Notes: generated from the letters alone by a model not told the origin. Counted from the stretch's first letter, positions 27,202 to 36,370 are shown. The stretch: 64,000 nucleotides of DNA from Vibrio cyclitrophicus (GCF_024347435.1 NZ_AP025481.1:558001-622000), one strand, 5' to 3'. Made by a program: numbers and translations.

Positions 27202-28014
27202 ATGAATCATCAATATCAAGTGACGATCTTTCGTGCAGAGCAGTTACAAAAGCTACGTAATGTGAGGATTCTATCTCCTAGTATCATTCAGATCATTACA
27301 GGCAGTAAGCGCCTGTTTTGGAAAGATTCAGCGGCAGAACTCTCACATTCTGAGCTGTTGTTGTGTGAGGCATCAGCTTCACTAAGTTTTGAGAACATGC
27401 CCCACAAAGGGCGCTTCTTATCACGAGTGTTCAGCTTTCAATTCCAACCTTCTCAGGCGATGCTTGGTTTAAGTGAGGAACGCTCGAATGATCTGGGGCT
27501 GCCGACAGTACAAGCGGACAGAAGCTTACAAGACTCACTCAACGCTCTGTTTTCCTTTGATAGACAAAGCATGAGTAAAGAGACCCAACAGTTTTGGTTG
27601 CAGGGCTTATACCAGCAATTAGCCGAAAAAGGGGTATTGCATCGATTGTTTGCCAGTGCCAACGTTTCGTTTAGCCAAAAGCTCAGTCATTACCTTTCTC
27701 ATTCACCTGATGAGAAACATCCGCTAGAGTCGGTAGCGGAACGCTTTGCGATGAGCCGCGCCACGCTTATCCGTAAATTGAAACTTGAAGGAATGCAATA
27801 TCGTGAGGTACTGGCTGAAGTTCGGTTGAGTCATGCGCTTTATCTGATGCAAAACGGACAGCAGAATGTTGCTGTGTTGGCTCAATCTTGCGGTTACCAA
27901 TCAGAAGGTCGTTTTAGTCAGCGCTTTAAAGGCAAATTTGGTTTGTCGCCAAGCGAATACATCAAGACAGTCGTCAGCAATAGAGTCGCGAGCAATAAAG
28001 TCGCGACGCCATAA
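27202..28014 (+). CDS. AraC-family transcriptional regulator
   Basis: A 270-residue regulator. An N-terminal cupin-like sensor region (~1-120) is followed by a linker and the C-terminal double helix-turn-helix (~178-262). Key segments are LESVAERFAMSRATLIRKLK and NVAVLAQSCGYQSEGRFSQRFKGKFGLSPSEY. It starts at an ATG preceded by AAGGGGGATGAG. The same-strand PEBP-like gene upstream, with an inverted repeat in its promoter, is a candidate target. The effector is unknown. Confidence 0.85.
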   Translation: MNHQYQVTIFRAEQLQKLRNVRILSPSIIQIITGSKRLFWKDSAAELSHSELLLCEASASLSFENMPHKGRFLSRVFSFQFQPSQAMLGLSEERSNDLGLPTVQADRSLQDSLNALFSFDRQSMSKETQQFWLQGLYQQLAEKGVLHRLFASANVSFSQKLSHYLSHSPDEKHPLESVAERFAMSRATLIRKLKLEGMQYREVLAEVRLSHALYLMQNGQQNVAVLAQSCGYQSEGRFSQRFKGKFGLSPSEYIKTVVSNRVASNKVATP

Positions 28015-28028
28015 CCATTCGGTTTGTC

Positions 28029-29222
28029 CTAAACGCTCACTTTCTTATCTCGTGCTGCCAATGCCGCAAAAATCGTGCACGCGAAAGCAACAGATGCGAT
28101 CAGCAGAATGGGAACACTCCAAGAATCGGTTTGAGCATGAAGCTTACCCACTAGCGTTGGGCCTGTTGCCGCTAAAGCATAACCAATTCCTTGAGCCATA
28201 CCAGACAACGAAGCCGCTTGACTGCTATTCGATGTTCTCAGGCCAACAAAAGAGAGCGCGATAATAAACGTAGAGCAGTTGGCTAATCCAAAGAGTCCCA
28301 CCCAAAAGATTGCAAACTCAGGCAAATACAACAGCCCAATTAATCCAAGAAATACACTCGAAGTACAAAGCGTGATGAGCCATTGTTGGTTATCGCTTTT
28401 ACCTAAGAACGGCAGTAACAGCAATCCCGGAACCATGGTCGAAAATTGTAGAAATCCATAAATGTAGCCCGCGTCGATTTCGCTGTAGCCAAGGTCGTTC
28501 AAGATCTGTGGAAGCCAGCCTGCCAAAGAATAGAAGGTAAATGAGTTAAGCCCAAGAGCTAGTGTCACTTGCCATGCAACGCCACTCTTGATCATCTTCT
28601 GCATCGGAATAGGCTTTTCTTGATACTTGTTATTGGTTGCTGAAGAAGAGCGCTTTCTGATCTTAGGCAACCAAATCATCAAAGCTAATATTGGGAATAT
28701 TAGGTTCATTAACAGTGCTAATTGCCAACCCGTAATCGTGAATAAGGTTAGATTCGAAAACGGCACCATCAAACTTGAGCCTAACGTCGAACCGATGCCC
28801 ATCGTAAAAATGTACAAAGAAGTGACTGTCGCAATACGAGTAGGGAAGCTAATTTTCACTACTACGGGCAACAACACATTACCAATCGCGATACCAAGTC
28901 CAATCATTACTGTGCCGATGTATAACGTCGGAATTGCTCCAAAAGAACGCAGTGTAATACCCGTAGTGATCAAAACTAAGCCTAAGAGCAAGCTTGGTTC
29001 TAGACCAATTCGTTCGGATATTTTGGTGACTAATGGTGAAAATAAGGCAAAAGTTAACAGTGGCAAAGCTGTTAAGAAGCCAGCAGCCGACGACGTAAGG
29101 TTGAGGCCTTCCATAACCTGAGAAAGCACAGGAGCTAAGCTCGTAAAAGGCCCACGCAGGTTAAGTGCTAGAAATAGAATCCCTAACATGACGAAAATGC
29201 TATTACGAAGAGAGACGCTCAT
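28029..29222 (-). CDS. CynX/NimT-family MFS transporter
   Basis: A 397-residue, 12-helix major facilitator protein. The N-terminus (FLALNLRGPFTSLAPVLSQVMEGLNL) and TALPLLTFALFSPLVTKISERIG are typical of the CynX/YeaN cyanate-transporter-like family. Substrates of most members are unknown. It is convergent with the AraC gene, whose stop is 14 bp away, and divergent from dsdA. That position permits co-regulation with D-serine breakdown but does not prove it. Confidence 0.8.
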   Translation of the reverse strand: MSVSLRNSIFVMLGILFLALNLRGPFTSLAPVLSQVMEGLNLTSSAAGFLTALPLLTFALFSPLVTKISERIGLEPSLLLGLVLITTGITLRSFGAIPTLYIGTVMIGLGIAIGNVLLPVVVKISFPTRIATVTSLYIFTMGIGSTLGSSLMVPFSNLTLFTITGWQLALLMNLIFPILALMIWLPKIRKRSSSATNNKYQEKPIPMQKMIKSGVAWQVTLALGLNSFTFYSLAGWLPQILNDLGYSEIDAGYIYGFLQFSTMVPGLLLLPFLGKSDNQQWLITLCTSSVFLGLIGLLYLPEFAIFWVGLFGLANCSTFIIALSFVGLRTSNSSQAASLSGMAQGIGYALAATGPTLVGKLHAQTDSWSVPILLIASVAFACTIFAALAARDKKVSV

Positions 29223-29355
29223 AGGTTGTTCTACTGTTTGCTTATGAGAAGAAAAGCTAGCCTACAGGTCATTGAATGATTACACAAATACCGTTTAAAT
29301 AGGTTTACTAATGATTGAACGTGCGCAGTACGCGCTTTACCAGAGAAGGTCACCC

Positions 29356-30687
29356 ATGACTGAATTGAATATCGATAAACTCATCTCACATTTCCCATTA
29401 CTTCAACAAGTGATTGCATTGGAAGAAGTGGTTTGGTTTAACCCAAATGTGACGACTCTGGAGCGCGGTTTACCTTATGTGGGATTGGGCGAGCAAGATA
29501 TTCATGATGCGAGTTTGAGGTTACAAAGGTTTGCCCCTTATCTGGCGAAGGCATTTCCTGAAACTCATGTGACGAATGGCATCATCGAATCTGAGCTTAT
29601 CGATATCCCTGCAATGAAGTTGGCATTAGAAACTCATTATCAGCAGCCAATAAAAGGGCGTTTGATGATGAAGAAAGACAGCCATTTGCCGATTTCAGGT
29701 TCAATCAAAGCGCGCGGAGGTATTTATGAAGTACTAACGCATGCCGAGAAGCTTGCGATTGAAGCCGGGTTACTGTGTGAGAGCGATGACTACAGTAAGT
29801 TGCTCGAACCTGAGTTTCGTAACTTCTTCCAACAATACAGCATTGCGGTAGGTTCAACGGGTAACCTAGGTATGTCGATCGGTATCATGAGTGCCAAATT
29901 GGGCTTTACGGTCTCTGTTCACATGTCGGCAGACGCGAGAGCTTGGAAGAAAAGTAAACTGCGAGAGCACGGTGTTAACGTAGTCGAGTATCAACAAGAT
30001 TATGGCGTTGCAGTAGAACAAGGACGGAAAGAGGCAGAACAAGATCCTCGATGCTTTTTCATTGATGATGAAAACTCACAAACACTGTTCCTTGGTTACT
30101 CTGTCGCAGGAGAAAGGCTTAAGCAGCAATTCGAGTTACAGGGGATTGTGGTTAATGAACAGCATCCTTTGTTTGTTTACTTGCCATGTGGAGTAGGTGG
30201 TGGCCCCGGTGGTGTCGCATTTGGATTGAAAATGGCTTTTGGTGATCACGTGCACTGTATTTTTGCTGAGCCGACTCATTCGCCTTGCATGTTGCTCGGT
30301 GTTCACTCGGGTTTGCATGATGAGATCGCAGTGCAAGATCTGGGTATTGATAACCTCACCGCCGCAGACGGTTTAGCGGTTGGTCGGGCTTCAGGTTTCG
30401 TGGGTCGTGCGATGGAGCGTTTGCTTGATGGTTACTACACATTAACCGACGAGCACATGTATCAATTACTAAGTGAACTGAATCAAGCCGAGGGGATTCA
30501 ACTAGAGCCTTCAGCACTCGCGGGCATGCCGGGCGTGATTCATGTTGAGCAAAATAGCGAATACCTTGCTCGTCTACAAATTGATGAGTCGACGCTAGCG
30601 AATGCAACGCATCTTGTGTGGGCAACTGGCGGAGGCATGGTGCCGAAAGAAGAAATGGCCGCTTACTTGGAAAAATTGTCGGTTTAG
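29356..30687 (+). CDS. dsdA: D-serine ammonia-lyase (D-serine dehydratase)
   Basis: A 443-residue PLP enzyme that converts D-serine to pyruvate and ammonia. The PLP-binding lysine lies in [14 protein letters not shown] as Lys118, the same number as in the 442-residue E. coli enzyme. This supports the inner ATG at 29356, preceded by AGAAGG, over one 15 codons upstream. Further motifs are [20 protein letters not shown], the phosphate-binding glycine loop [14 protein letters not shown], and a C-terminal [12 protein letters not shown]. No dsdC regulator or dsdX permease is adjacent; the divergent CynX-like transporter is the nearest transport gene. Confidence 0.95.
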   Translation: MTELNIDKLISHFPLLQQVIALEEVVWFNPNVTTLERGLPYVGLGEQDIHDASLRLQRFAPYLAKAFPETHVTNGIIESELIDIPAMKLALETHYQQPIKGRLMMKKDSHLPISGSIKARGGIYEVLTHAEKLAIEAGLLCESDDYSKLLEPEFRNFFQQYSIAVGSTGNLGMSIGIMSAKLGFTVSVHMSADARAWKKSKLREHGVNVVEYQQDYGVAVEQGRKEAEQDPRCFFIDDENSQTLFLGYSVAGERLKQQFELQGIVVNEQHPLFVYLPCGVGGGPGGVAFGLKMAFGDHVHCIFAEPTHSPCMLLGVHSGLHDEIAVQDLGIDNLTAADGLAVGRASGFVGRAMERLLDGYYTLTDEHMYQLLSELNQAEGIQLEPSALAGMPGVIHVEQNSEYLARLQIDESTLANATHLVWATGGGMVPKEEMAAYLEKLSV

Positions 30688-30941
30688 CCCTAAAGCGTTT
30701 ATAAGCTCGCTGTTTGTTGATGCTTAGCTGTTACAAATATAAGCATTTAAAAAGATCAGTCATGATAGAAGAGTGTTGTTTATCGGTTGAACGCACTCTT
30801 TGTTACTCCTAAATCCAGTCGTTATTCAAACAATAACTTGCGCAGATCGTTATCCGAAACACATATTTTATAAATTAGGCTTCTTAGGTGTTCTAACTAT
30901 CAGTTAGGTTGAGTGGCATTCAACTTGATAGGGATTTAGCA

Positions 30942-31742
30942 ATGCAAACGGATAAAGTGATGCAGACAAGACACATAAACACACCAGAAAAATTACTCCA
31001 GCGTTTAGATGCGATTGGGGAGTCTTTGGAAGCATCAGGTAAGGCTCATGCTTTACTGGGATTGGGCTCCGTAGGTATTGAAACGGAGCGACTTGATCAG
31101 TATTCAGATGTCGATTTTTTCGCGATAGTACAAACGGGACATAAGCAGTATTTCTTAGACAGCTTGCATTGGCTATCTGATATTCACCCAATCGACTACG
31201 CAGTGAGAAACACCGTCGATGGCTATAAAGTCTTATACGCTGACGGAATCTTTTGCGAATTTGCGGTGTTTGAATCCCATGAGTTAGCGCATATTCCATT
31301 TGCTGAAGGGCGCATTGTTTGGCAGCAACCTGAATTTGATACGCAGTGTTGTGTTCCACCAGTAAAAGGGGAGGCACACGCAAACTCTCAAGAGTGGATC
31401 ATTGGTGAGGCACTAACCAATCTTTATGTCGGCATGTCTCGTTATAACCGAGGCGAAAAGCTGTCGGGCAGTCGGTTCGTTCAATCTTACGCACTCGATC
31501 GTTTGATCGATCTTGTGGATCAAACTGAACAATCTGAGCCTGAATTCGTTGATGAGTTTATGTCGGATAGAAGGCTAGAAGCACGCTTTCCTAAGTTTGC
31601 TCAATTGCTACCAACCTTTACACAAGGTTACGAGCGCACGGCTGAATCGGCACTTGCCCAATTAGCATTTCTCAACACCCACTTCACGGTCAATCAAGCC
31701 ATGTGTGACCGAATTACTGAACTGTGTTCCGGTAAAGATTAA
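30942..31742 (+). CDS. Nucleotidyltransferase-like protein
   Basis: A 266-residue protein with the pol-beta nucleotidyltransferase signature: GLGSVG (41-46) followed by YSDVDFFAIV with Asp56 and Asp58 as probable metal ligands. The helical C-terminal half (YVGMSRYNRGEKLSGSRFVQSYALDRLIDLVD) resembles aminoglycoside/lincosamide nucleotidyltransferase-like proteins. Its substrate cannot be told from sequence. The ATG at 30942 has a GGGA element 8 bp upstream; an earlier GTG would add 11 codons. It precedes the trpS2 leader by 88 bp on the same strand. Confidence 0.7.
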   Translation: MQTDKVMQTRHINTPEKLLQRLDAIGESLEASGKAHALLGLGSVGIETERLDQYSDVDFFAIVQTGHKQYFLDSLHWLSDIHPIDYAVRNTVDGYKVLYADGIFCEFAVFESHELAHIPFAEGRIVWQQPEFDTQCCVPPVKGEAHANSQEWIIGEALTNLYVGMSRYNRGEKLSGSRFVQSYALDRLIDLVDQTEQSEPEFVDEFMSDRRLEARFPKFAQLLPTFTQGYERTAESALAQLAFLNTHFTVNQAMCDRITELCSGKD

Positions 31743-31830
31743 GCCTATAACCTGTTAATCTTAAGACCTATTTTCCTGGTGCGCGTAAATAACAGTTGTC
31801 GCTCGTCTGTATTGTTGATAGGTTTTAACC

Positions 31831-31890
31831 ATGAAATTTAATTCTGCTTCAACTTCAACTTCAATTTTCTTTTGGTGGTGCTCTCAATAG
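31831..31890 (+). CDS. Trp leader peptide upstream of trpS2
   Basis: A 19-codon open frame encodes MKFNSASTSTSIFFWWCSQ. Its tandem Trp codons (31873-31878) are followed three codons later by a TAG stop. It starts at ATG with AGG about 9 bp upstream. It ends 109 bp before the start of a second tryptophanyl-tRNA synthetase. Paired Trp codons near the end of a very short frame are the classic mark of a ribosome-stalling leader, as in trpL. That it is translated and regulatory is inference from position and composition. Confidence 0.75.
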   Translation: MKFNSASTSTSIFFWWCSQ

Positions 31891-31999
31891 AGCAGCACGG
31901 AATACTTACATTCTTTAGCTGCTGGACGGTAGCTAAGAATGTCATCAAAAATGTCGCCTCTTTTTATCTCCAGTAGCCTTTTTAACTTGGAGATACACC
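31891..31999 (+). promoter_or_regulatory. Candidate Trp-responsive attenuator of trpS2
   Basis: The leader RNA can fold in alternative ways. ACATTCTTTAGCT (31908-31920) pairs with AGCTAAGAATGT (31931-31942) with one bulge. ATCTCCA (31966-31972) pairs with TGGAGAT (31988-31994) and hides the GGAGA ribosome binding site of trpS2. AGCAGC just after the leader stop (31891-31896) can pair with GCTGCT (31918-31923) and open the first hairpin. CTGGA (31922-31926) can pair with TCCAG (31969-31973) and free the ribosome binding site. There is no good intrinsic terminator, so translational control is favoured. Confidence 0.6.
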
Positions 32000-33064
32000 A
32001 TGAATACCAACTCAAAAAGCCATATCGACAGCAACAATAATACTGGCAGTAAGAACAATACCAACAAGCCTGAAATCATTCTGACTGGGGATAGGGCAAC
32101 TGGGCCTTTGCATTTGGGTCATTATGTCGGTTCACTTAAACAGAGAGTCTCTTTGCAGCATATTCACAACCAAACGATCTTGGTCGCTGATATGCAAGGG
32201 CTTACCGACAATGCCCATAATCCCTCGAAGGTTTCTTCCAACATTCTCAATGTAGTCGCTGACTATCTTGCGGTGGGTATCGACCCGACCAAGACCACGA
32301 TTTGTCTGCAATCACAACTGCCTGTGTTAGCTGAGCTCACGATGTTCTACAGCAATCTTGTTTCTATCGCTCGTTTGGAACGTAATCCAACGGTCAAAAG
32401 CGAGATTCAAAACAAAGCATTTGGACGCTCAATTCCAGCAGGCTTTCTCACTTATCCCATATCTCAGGCGGCAGACATCACCGCTTTCAACGCAACTTTA
32501 GTACCTGTCGGCGATGACCAACTACCGATGTTAGAACAAACCAATGAGATAGTGAGGAAAATGAATTCGTTGGCGGGTAAGCCAATCTTGAATGAATGCA
32601 GGCCACTTCTCAGTAATGCATCTCGTCTCCCTAGTACTGACGGTAAAAGTAAGATGTCTAAATCGATGGGCAACGCCATTAATTTGGGTGCGACAGAGAA
32701 AGAGATCAGAGCTGCCGTTAAATCCATGTATACCGACCCAAATCACCTACGAATTGAAGACCCTGGCAAGGTAGAAGGGAATATCGTGTTCACTTATCTT
32801 GATGCTTTTCACGCAGACGCTAATTATGTCAGTCAACTAAAAGAGCATTATCAAAAAGGTGGGCTGGGCGATGGTCAAACCAAAAAAGTATTGGAGGAGT
32901 GCTTGCAAGAAATGCTTCGTCCGATTCGCGAAAGAAGATCTGAGTTGCTGAATGACAAAGCGCAACTCATCGATATTTTACGCAGTGGCACCCAAGTCTC
33001 CAGAGAAAGAACGCAAAAGGTATTGTTCGATGTGAGAGAGGTATTCGGTTTAAATATACTTTAG
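32000..33064 (+). CDS. trpS2: Tryptophanyl-tRNA synthetase, second type (TrpS2)
   Basis: A 354-residue class I aminoacyl-tRNA synthetase that charges tRNA-Trp. The HIGH-type motif is PLHLGH (36-41) and KMSKS is intact at 218-222; the VGDDQLPMLEQTNEI and GFLTYPISQAADI segments are characteristic. The first ~22 residues form a Asn/Ser-rich extension before the catalytic core. Bacteria with a housekeeping trpS sometimes carry a divergent second copy; in some species it resists the TrpRS inhibitor indolmycin. That this is an auxiliary copy is inferred from its isolated setting and leader. The ATG has GGAGA 6 bp upstream, within an inhibitory hairpin. Confidence 0.9.
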   Translation: MNTNSKSHIDSNNNTGSKNNTNKPEIILTGDRATGPLHLGHYVGSLKQRVSLQHIHNQTILVADMQGLTDNAHNPSKVSSNILNVVADYLAVGIDPTKTTICLQSQLPVLAELTMFYSNLVSIARLERNPTVKSEIQNKAFGRSIPAGFLTYPISQAADITAFNATLVPVGDDQLPMLEQTNEIVRKMNSLAGKPILNECRPLLSNASRLPSTDGKSKMSKSMGNAINLGATEKEIRAAVKSMYTDPNHLRIEDPGKVEGNIVFTYLDAFHADANYVSQLKEHYQKGGLGDGQTKKVLEECLQEMLRPIRERRSELLNDKAQLIDILRSGTQVSRERTQKVLFDVREVFGLNIL

Positions 33065-33165
33065 CATACGGGCTTAAATTATCGATAAGGTATGAGTGCT
33101 TTTACTAGCAGGTTCCGTAATTCTAGCGACTGATATGTAAATAAAGTCAATTGATTTGAATGAAG

Positions 33166-33194
33166 AGGGCGATTGATTTATAAAATCGCCTTTG
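33166..33194 (+). terminator. Possible terminator after trpS2
   Basis: GGCGATT / AATCGCC forms a perfect 7-bp stem with a 9-nt loop, followed by TTTGTG. Confidence 0.5.
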
Positions 33195-33263
33195 TGATTA
33201 GTTCTTGATGTTGATATGACCAAGCACACTGTCAAAGCCATATCTTCAAGTGTTGGTAATTAA

Positions 33264-33665
33264 ATGAAAAATAAGGCATTACTCTCCATCTCATTTTCGG
33301 TTCTGGCTTTAATGTCTGGCTGTTCAGATGTCGTTAGGAGTGAATATGCGACTTATGCGCAAGCCAAAAAAGAGCGATTATTTGATAGAGGTTGGTTACC
33401 CGACATTCTTCCTGCCTCAACTAAAAAGATTGAAGTGAACAACAACCTAGATAGCAACACATCAGATGGGCGCTTTATTATCAATGATCCTGAATTATCG
33501 GAATTTATTGCAACATTGGAACCGAATGAATCTAACAGCGAATTTCAGTTTATCAAAGGCGACAATGTTTGGGTATTCAAGGTTGGAGACGACGATTTAA
33601 TTACCTATACACTTGGTAAGCTCGAAGATCCTGAAAGCAATCTGATTGAGGACTCTCATTATTAA
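33264..33665 (+). CDS. Putative lipoprotein, 133 aa
   Basis: The lipoprotein signal is MKNKALLSISFSVLALMSGC with lipobox LMSGC and lipidated Cys20. The mature part contains SEYATYAQAKKERLFDRGWLPD, then an acidic stretch and beta-rich segments (QFIKGDNVWVFKVGDDDLITYTL). Similar small lipoproteins are common in marine gammaproteobacteria, but I can assign no role. No obvious Shine-Dalgarno precedes the ATG except a weak GGTAA. The stop codon falls inside a long palindrome. Confidence 0.75.
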   Translation: MKNKALLSISFSVLALMSGCSDVVRSEYATYAQAKKERLFDRGWLPDILPASTKKIEVNNNLDSNTSDGRFIINDPELSEFIATLEPNESNSEFQFIKGDNVWVFKVGDDDLITYTLGKLEDPESNLIEDSHY

Positions 33666-33678
33666 GCTTAATAATGAG
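33655..33678. repeat. Perfect 24-bp palindrome across a stop codon
   Basis: Two 12-bp arms without a spacer meet at AAGCTT (33664-33669). The palindrome covers the last codons and the TAA of the lipoprotein gene. No T-tract follows, so it is not a standard terminator; it may form a cruciform or RNA hairpin, or bind a dimeric protein. Confidence 0.7.
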
Positions 33679-33798
33679 CACTAAACCCGTATACTCTTTC
33701 GAAAGCGGACTTTTCATATTTACTTGTCTTATCACTGGATGTCGTCAACTAAATAAAATACAATCGAACAATGTTTTATTGATTCATGCGTTGTCATT

Positions 33799-34278
33799 AT
33801 GGTGAGAAACTTAACCACATTCATCGTTAGCCTGTTTTTCTTAACTGCTTGTTCGACTGCGAGTAATAACAAGCTCGAAGACAAGGCTCTGAGCAACGAA
33901 GATACTGTGTCAAAAGGTGTAGTAGAGGAAGAAAGTCATCTCGATGTCATAAAGATACATGCTGACACAAGTGTTGCGCTTTTACATGACGAGGTAGCTA
34001 GCCACGATTCTAATGTGACTTTAGACTCCAACACGCAGTCTGACTCAAAGCAAGACTCTAATTCAAATACAAATACAGAAGCTGAATCTGTCGAAAACTC
34101 TCAAGCCGATGCGAAACTGGCCTCAGAAGATAGTGTTGAAGCTGGAAGTGAAAAAGGTATCGGAAGTTACTTTTTGCGCAATAACACACCGACCCAGAAA
34201 GTGATTAAATCTCTAGAAGGCGTGACAGACGCATTGAACGTCATGACATTTGGGATATTTGCTACAGGTCACGGGTAG
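33799..34278 (+). CDS. Putative lipoprotein with Asp/Ser/Asn-rich region
   Basis: A 159-residue protein with lipoprotein signal MVRNLTTFIVSLFFLTAC (lipobox FLTAC, Cys18). Residues ~70-115 are low-complexity, rich in Ser, Asn, Asp and Glu, and likely disordered. The C-terminal ~35 residues (TPTQKVIKSLEGVTDALNVMTFGIFATGHG) look ordered, with an amphipathic helix. I do not recognise the family. It stands alone, ended by a strong terminator. Confidence 0.7.
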   Translation: MVRNLTTFIVSLFFLTACSTASNNKLEDKALSNEDTVSKGVVEEESHLDVIKIHADTSVALLHDEVASHDSNVTLDSNTQSDSKQDSNSNTNTEAESVENSQADAKLASEDSVEAGSEKGIGSYFLRNNTPTQKVIKSLEGVTDALNVMTFGIFATGHG

Positions 34279-34322
34279 CGGTTACACATTAGCTCCAACT
34301 CTACAGAACAAATCAAACGATG

Positions 34323-34347
34323 AAAGCGAGCCATGGGTTCGCTTTTT
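34323..34347 (+). terminator. Terminator after the Ser/Asn-rich lipoprotein
   Basis: AAAGCGAGCC / GGTTCGCTTT forms a 10-bp stem with one G-U pair around an ATG loop, ending in TTTTT. The rest of the 358-bp spacer to the carbonic anhydrase gene shows no gene or clear motif. Confidence 0.8.
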
Positions 34348-34636
34348 AGATCTTACCATTCTTTTTCATTGCTCTAATTGGTTTTCGTCAATCAGTGTTC
34401 TACGAGTTTGAGTCACGAGACCGTCAACGAAAGTAGGAATTTATTCGTTATGGAAGGGACTCGCGGAATTTGCTGCACTTGACTTGTTATATGCATCAAG
34501 GGTTCTAATATTCCTCCCTAATTAAGCAATGAAATCTAATCTTACAGAGACAACCCTTATATTCATTGGTGAGCATAGTAAAATCTTTGCTGTAACGTGT
34601 ATTTGGGTTTAGTTATCAATATTCTAGGGAAGAGAT

Positions 34637-35497
34637 ATGAAGAATAAGAGTCTATTTTTAAGTGTCGCGATGGTGATGTTGTCAGCTCAAGCGAGCGCAT
34701 CAGATGCGAGTCATGAGTCTGTGGCAGACAGTGTTATCGCTGAACAAAGAGCGAACCTGTCCGAAAATACTCAAGGGAAAGGTTTCGGTCCGCAAGCCCC
34801 CCGTGATTTGGGGTCTTTAAAGGGGACCAACGCACGTTTGTTTTCGGATGCACCAGATTCTACCGCAATGAACTTGTGTAATATTCACTTCCACAAAAAC
34901 GCTGAGCACAAAGGTGGAGAGTTTACTCAATACGCCGGCAACGGTGATGGTAAGGGCTTCCAAAGTGGTTTCAAATACACAGGTAAGCTAAGTGCGGCTG
35001 AACTTAAACCATTCGATCAAAAGGTTTGTCCAAGTGACCATGGTTCTCTTCACTCGGGAGATACTATTGAGGTGCATTACGTATATTCAACGGCGCAAGT
35101 TGAACCGGGTGAAACATTGGGCGCTTGTTTTAATAATGCAATTACCAACCCGCAGCTGCGTGTAGAAACCCAAGTTTTCGTGCTAGTCAATGACGGCAAA
35201 GCTCTCGACTTCGAAGCATTAGCGAAGCACTCTAAAGTCAACGGTTTAAACCAAGCTCCAAATATTCCACAAAATACGGGGTCAGCTATTCAATACGCAG
35301 GCTCTACAACGGGCCCTGGCTATAATGAACAAGGTTCGCCGTTCCAAGTAACATGGAGCGTGAGACCACAAGTAGCGAAAGTAAACATTGCGACGGTTGG
35401 CAGCTGGTGTGAAGGCAATGACTTCAACGAAGATCACGCGCATGGAGTGAGAAACATAGTTGTAAACCCAGAGTTGTTGTCACCAATAGCGAACTAA
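34637..35497 (+). CDS. Delta-class carbonic anhydrase-like protein
   Basis: A 286-residue exported protein with signal peptide MKNKSLFLSVAMVMLSAQASA. The conserved block NLCNIHFHKNAEHKGGEF, the segment KVCPSDHGSLHSGDTIEVHYVYST and the C-terminal VGSWCEGNDF are the pattern I know from bacterial delta-class carbonic anhydrases, first described in diatoms. The His cluster in IHFHKNAEH would bind Zn, and the Cys residues may form disulfides in the periplasm. It would interconvert CO2 and bicarbonate. The assignment is by motif recall and should be checked by profile. The ATG follows AAGAGAT. Confidence 0.75.
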   Translation: MKNKSLFLSVAMVMLSAQASASDASHESVADSVIAEQRANLSENTQGKGFGPQAPRDLGSLKGTNARLFSDAPDSTAMNLCNIHFHKNAEHKGGEFTQYAGNGDGKGFQSGFKYTGKLSAAELKPFDQKVCPSDHGSLHSGDTIEVHYVYSTAQVEPGETLGACFNNAITNPQLRVETQVFVLVNDGKALDFEALAKHSKVNGLNQAPNIPQNTGSAIQYAGSTTGPGYNEQGSPFQVTWSVRPQVAKVNIATVGSWCEGNDFNEDHAHGVRNIVVNPELLSPIAN

Positions 35498-35530
35498 TCT
35501 TGTCACGTTGATTTGTAATCAATATTTTTC

Positions 35531-35558
35531 AAAGGCGAGCCACTAGGTTTGCCTTTTT
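35531..35558 (+). terminator. Terminator after the carbonic anhydrase gene
   Basis: AAAGGCGAGCC / GGTTTGCCTTT forms an 11-bp stem with two G-U pairs and a 4-nt loop, ending in TTTTT. Confidence 0.8.
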
Positions 35559-35743
35559 ATGTCTTAACGAAAAATACCTTGGTTCTTGCTTACTAGACAT
35601 GCTTACTGGGTAAATTACGTGTGACACTTATTCAAAACATGCGCAGCGCGAATCGTTGTTAGTCAAAAACGTTCTTTACCAGAATCAAGGCTGCATGGTA
35701 CGTTCTGGATCAATCATGCTGACTTATAAGTAAGGACAAGCCG

Positions 35744-36370
35744 ATGTCATTGGAAGGTGCAGTTACATTCTTTATTGCCATGTTTATATTTGGTATCACT
35801 CCAGGACCTGGAGTCTTTGCCATTTTAGCTCGTGGCATGGTTCAGGGATGGCGAAAATGCATCACTCTTTCGTTAGGAATGATATGCAGTGATCTTATTT
35901 ATCTTACGCTTGCCTGTTTTGGTCTCGCGACGATTGCTGAGAATTGGTCGTTTTCTTTCGAGGTGATTCGCTACGTTGGTGCCGCTTATTTGATTTACTT
36001 AGGCTACAAGATGTTTAAGAGCCTACCTGAAGTGCAAGGTTCAGCGGAGCTCGCGGCCAAGCAAAGTCAGAAATCAGAACTCGCCAGTTTTGCGCAAGGG
36101 TTTTTAATTTCGGCATCAAATCCCAAAGTAATTTTGTTCTATATTTCGTTCTTGCCAACTTTCGTTGATCTAACGGTTTTGCGTTCACAAGATATCGTCT
36201 TGGTTTCTGTTTTAGCATCTGTTGCTCTGATGTCCGGTTTAATGCTAATTGCAATGGGGGCGGGCAGAATGGCAAGTTTACTTAAAACGCCACGCGCACA
36301 TAAAAGATTAAACCAAAGTGCAGGTGGAATAATGATTGCGGCTGGATCATATTTGGCGATAAATCGATAA
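35744..36370 (+). CDS. LysE/RhtB-family amino-acid exporter
   Basis: A 208-residue inner-membrane protein with about six hydrophobic segments. Family hallmarks are FIFGITPGPGVFAILARGMVQGWR near the N-terminus, YVGAAYLIYLGYKMFKS, and FAQGFLISASNPKVILFYISFLPTFVD in the middle. It exports amino acids or derivatives by proton exchange; the substrate is unknown. The start ATG follows AAGGACAAGCC. It is monocistronic and convergent with the SDR gene, sharing a bidirectional terminator. Confidence 0.88.
   Translation: MSLEGAVTFFIAMFIFGITPGPGVFAILARGMVQGWRKCITLSLGMICSDLIYLTLACFGLATIAENWSFSFEVIRYVGAAYLIYLGYKMFKSLPEVQGSAELAAKQSQKSELASFAQGFLISASNPKVILFYISFLPTFVDLTVLRSQDIVLVSVLASVALMSGLMLIAMGAGRMASLLKTPRAHKRLNQSAGGIMIAAGSYLAINR

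Noticed and set aside
28627..29121. 164-codon plus-strand open frame opposite the CynX-like transporter gene
   Set aside because: It is antisense to a clear membrane-protein gene; its composition is that of a complementary-strand shadow.
31908..31965. Intrinsic terminator in the trpS2 leader
   Set aside because: The strong hairpin ends at 31942 but the T run starts at 31961 after unpaired sequence, so classic transcription attenuation is not supported.
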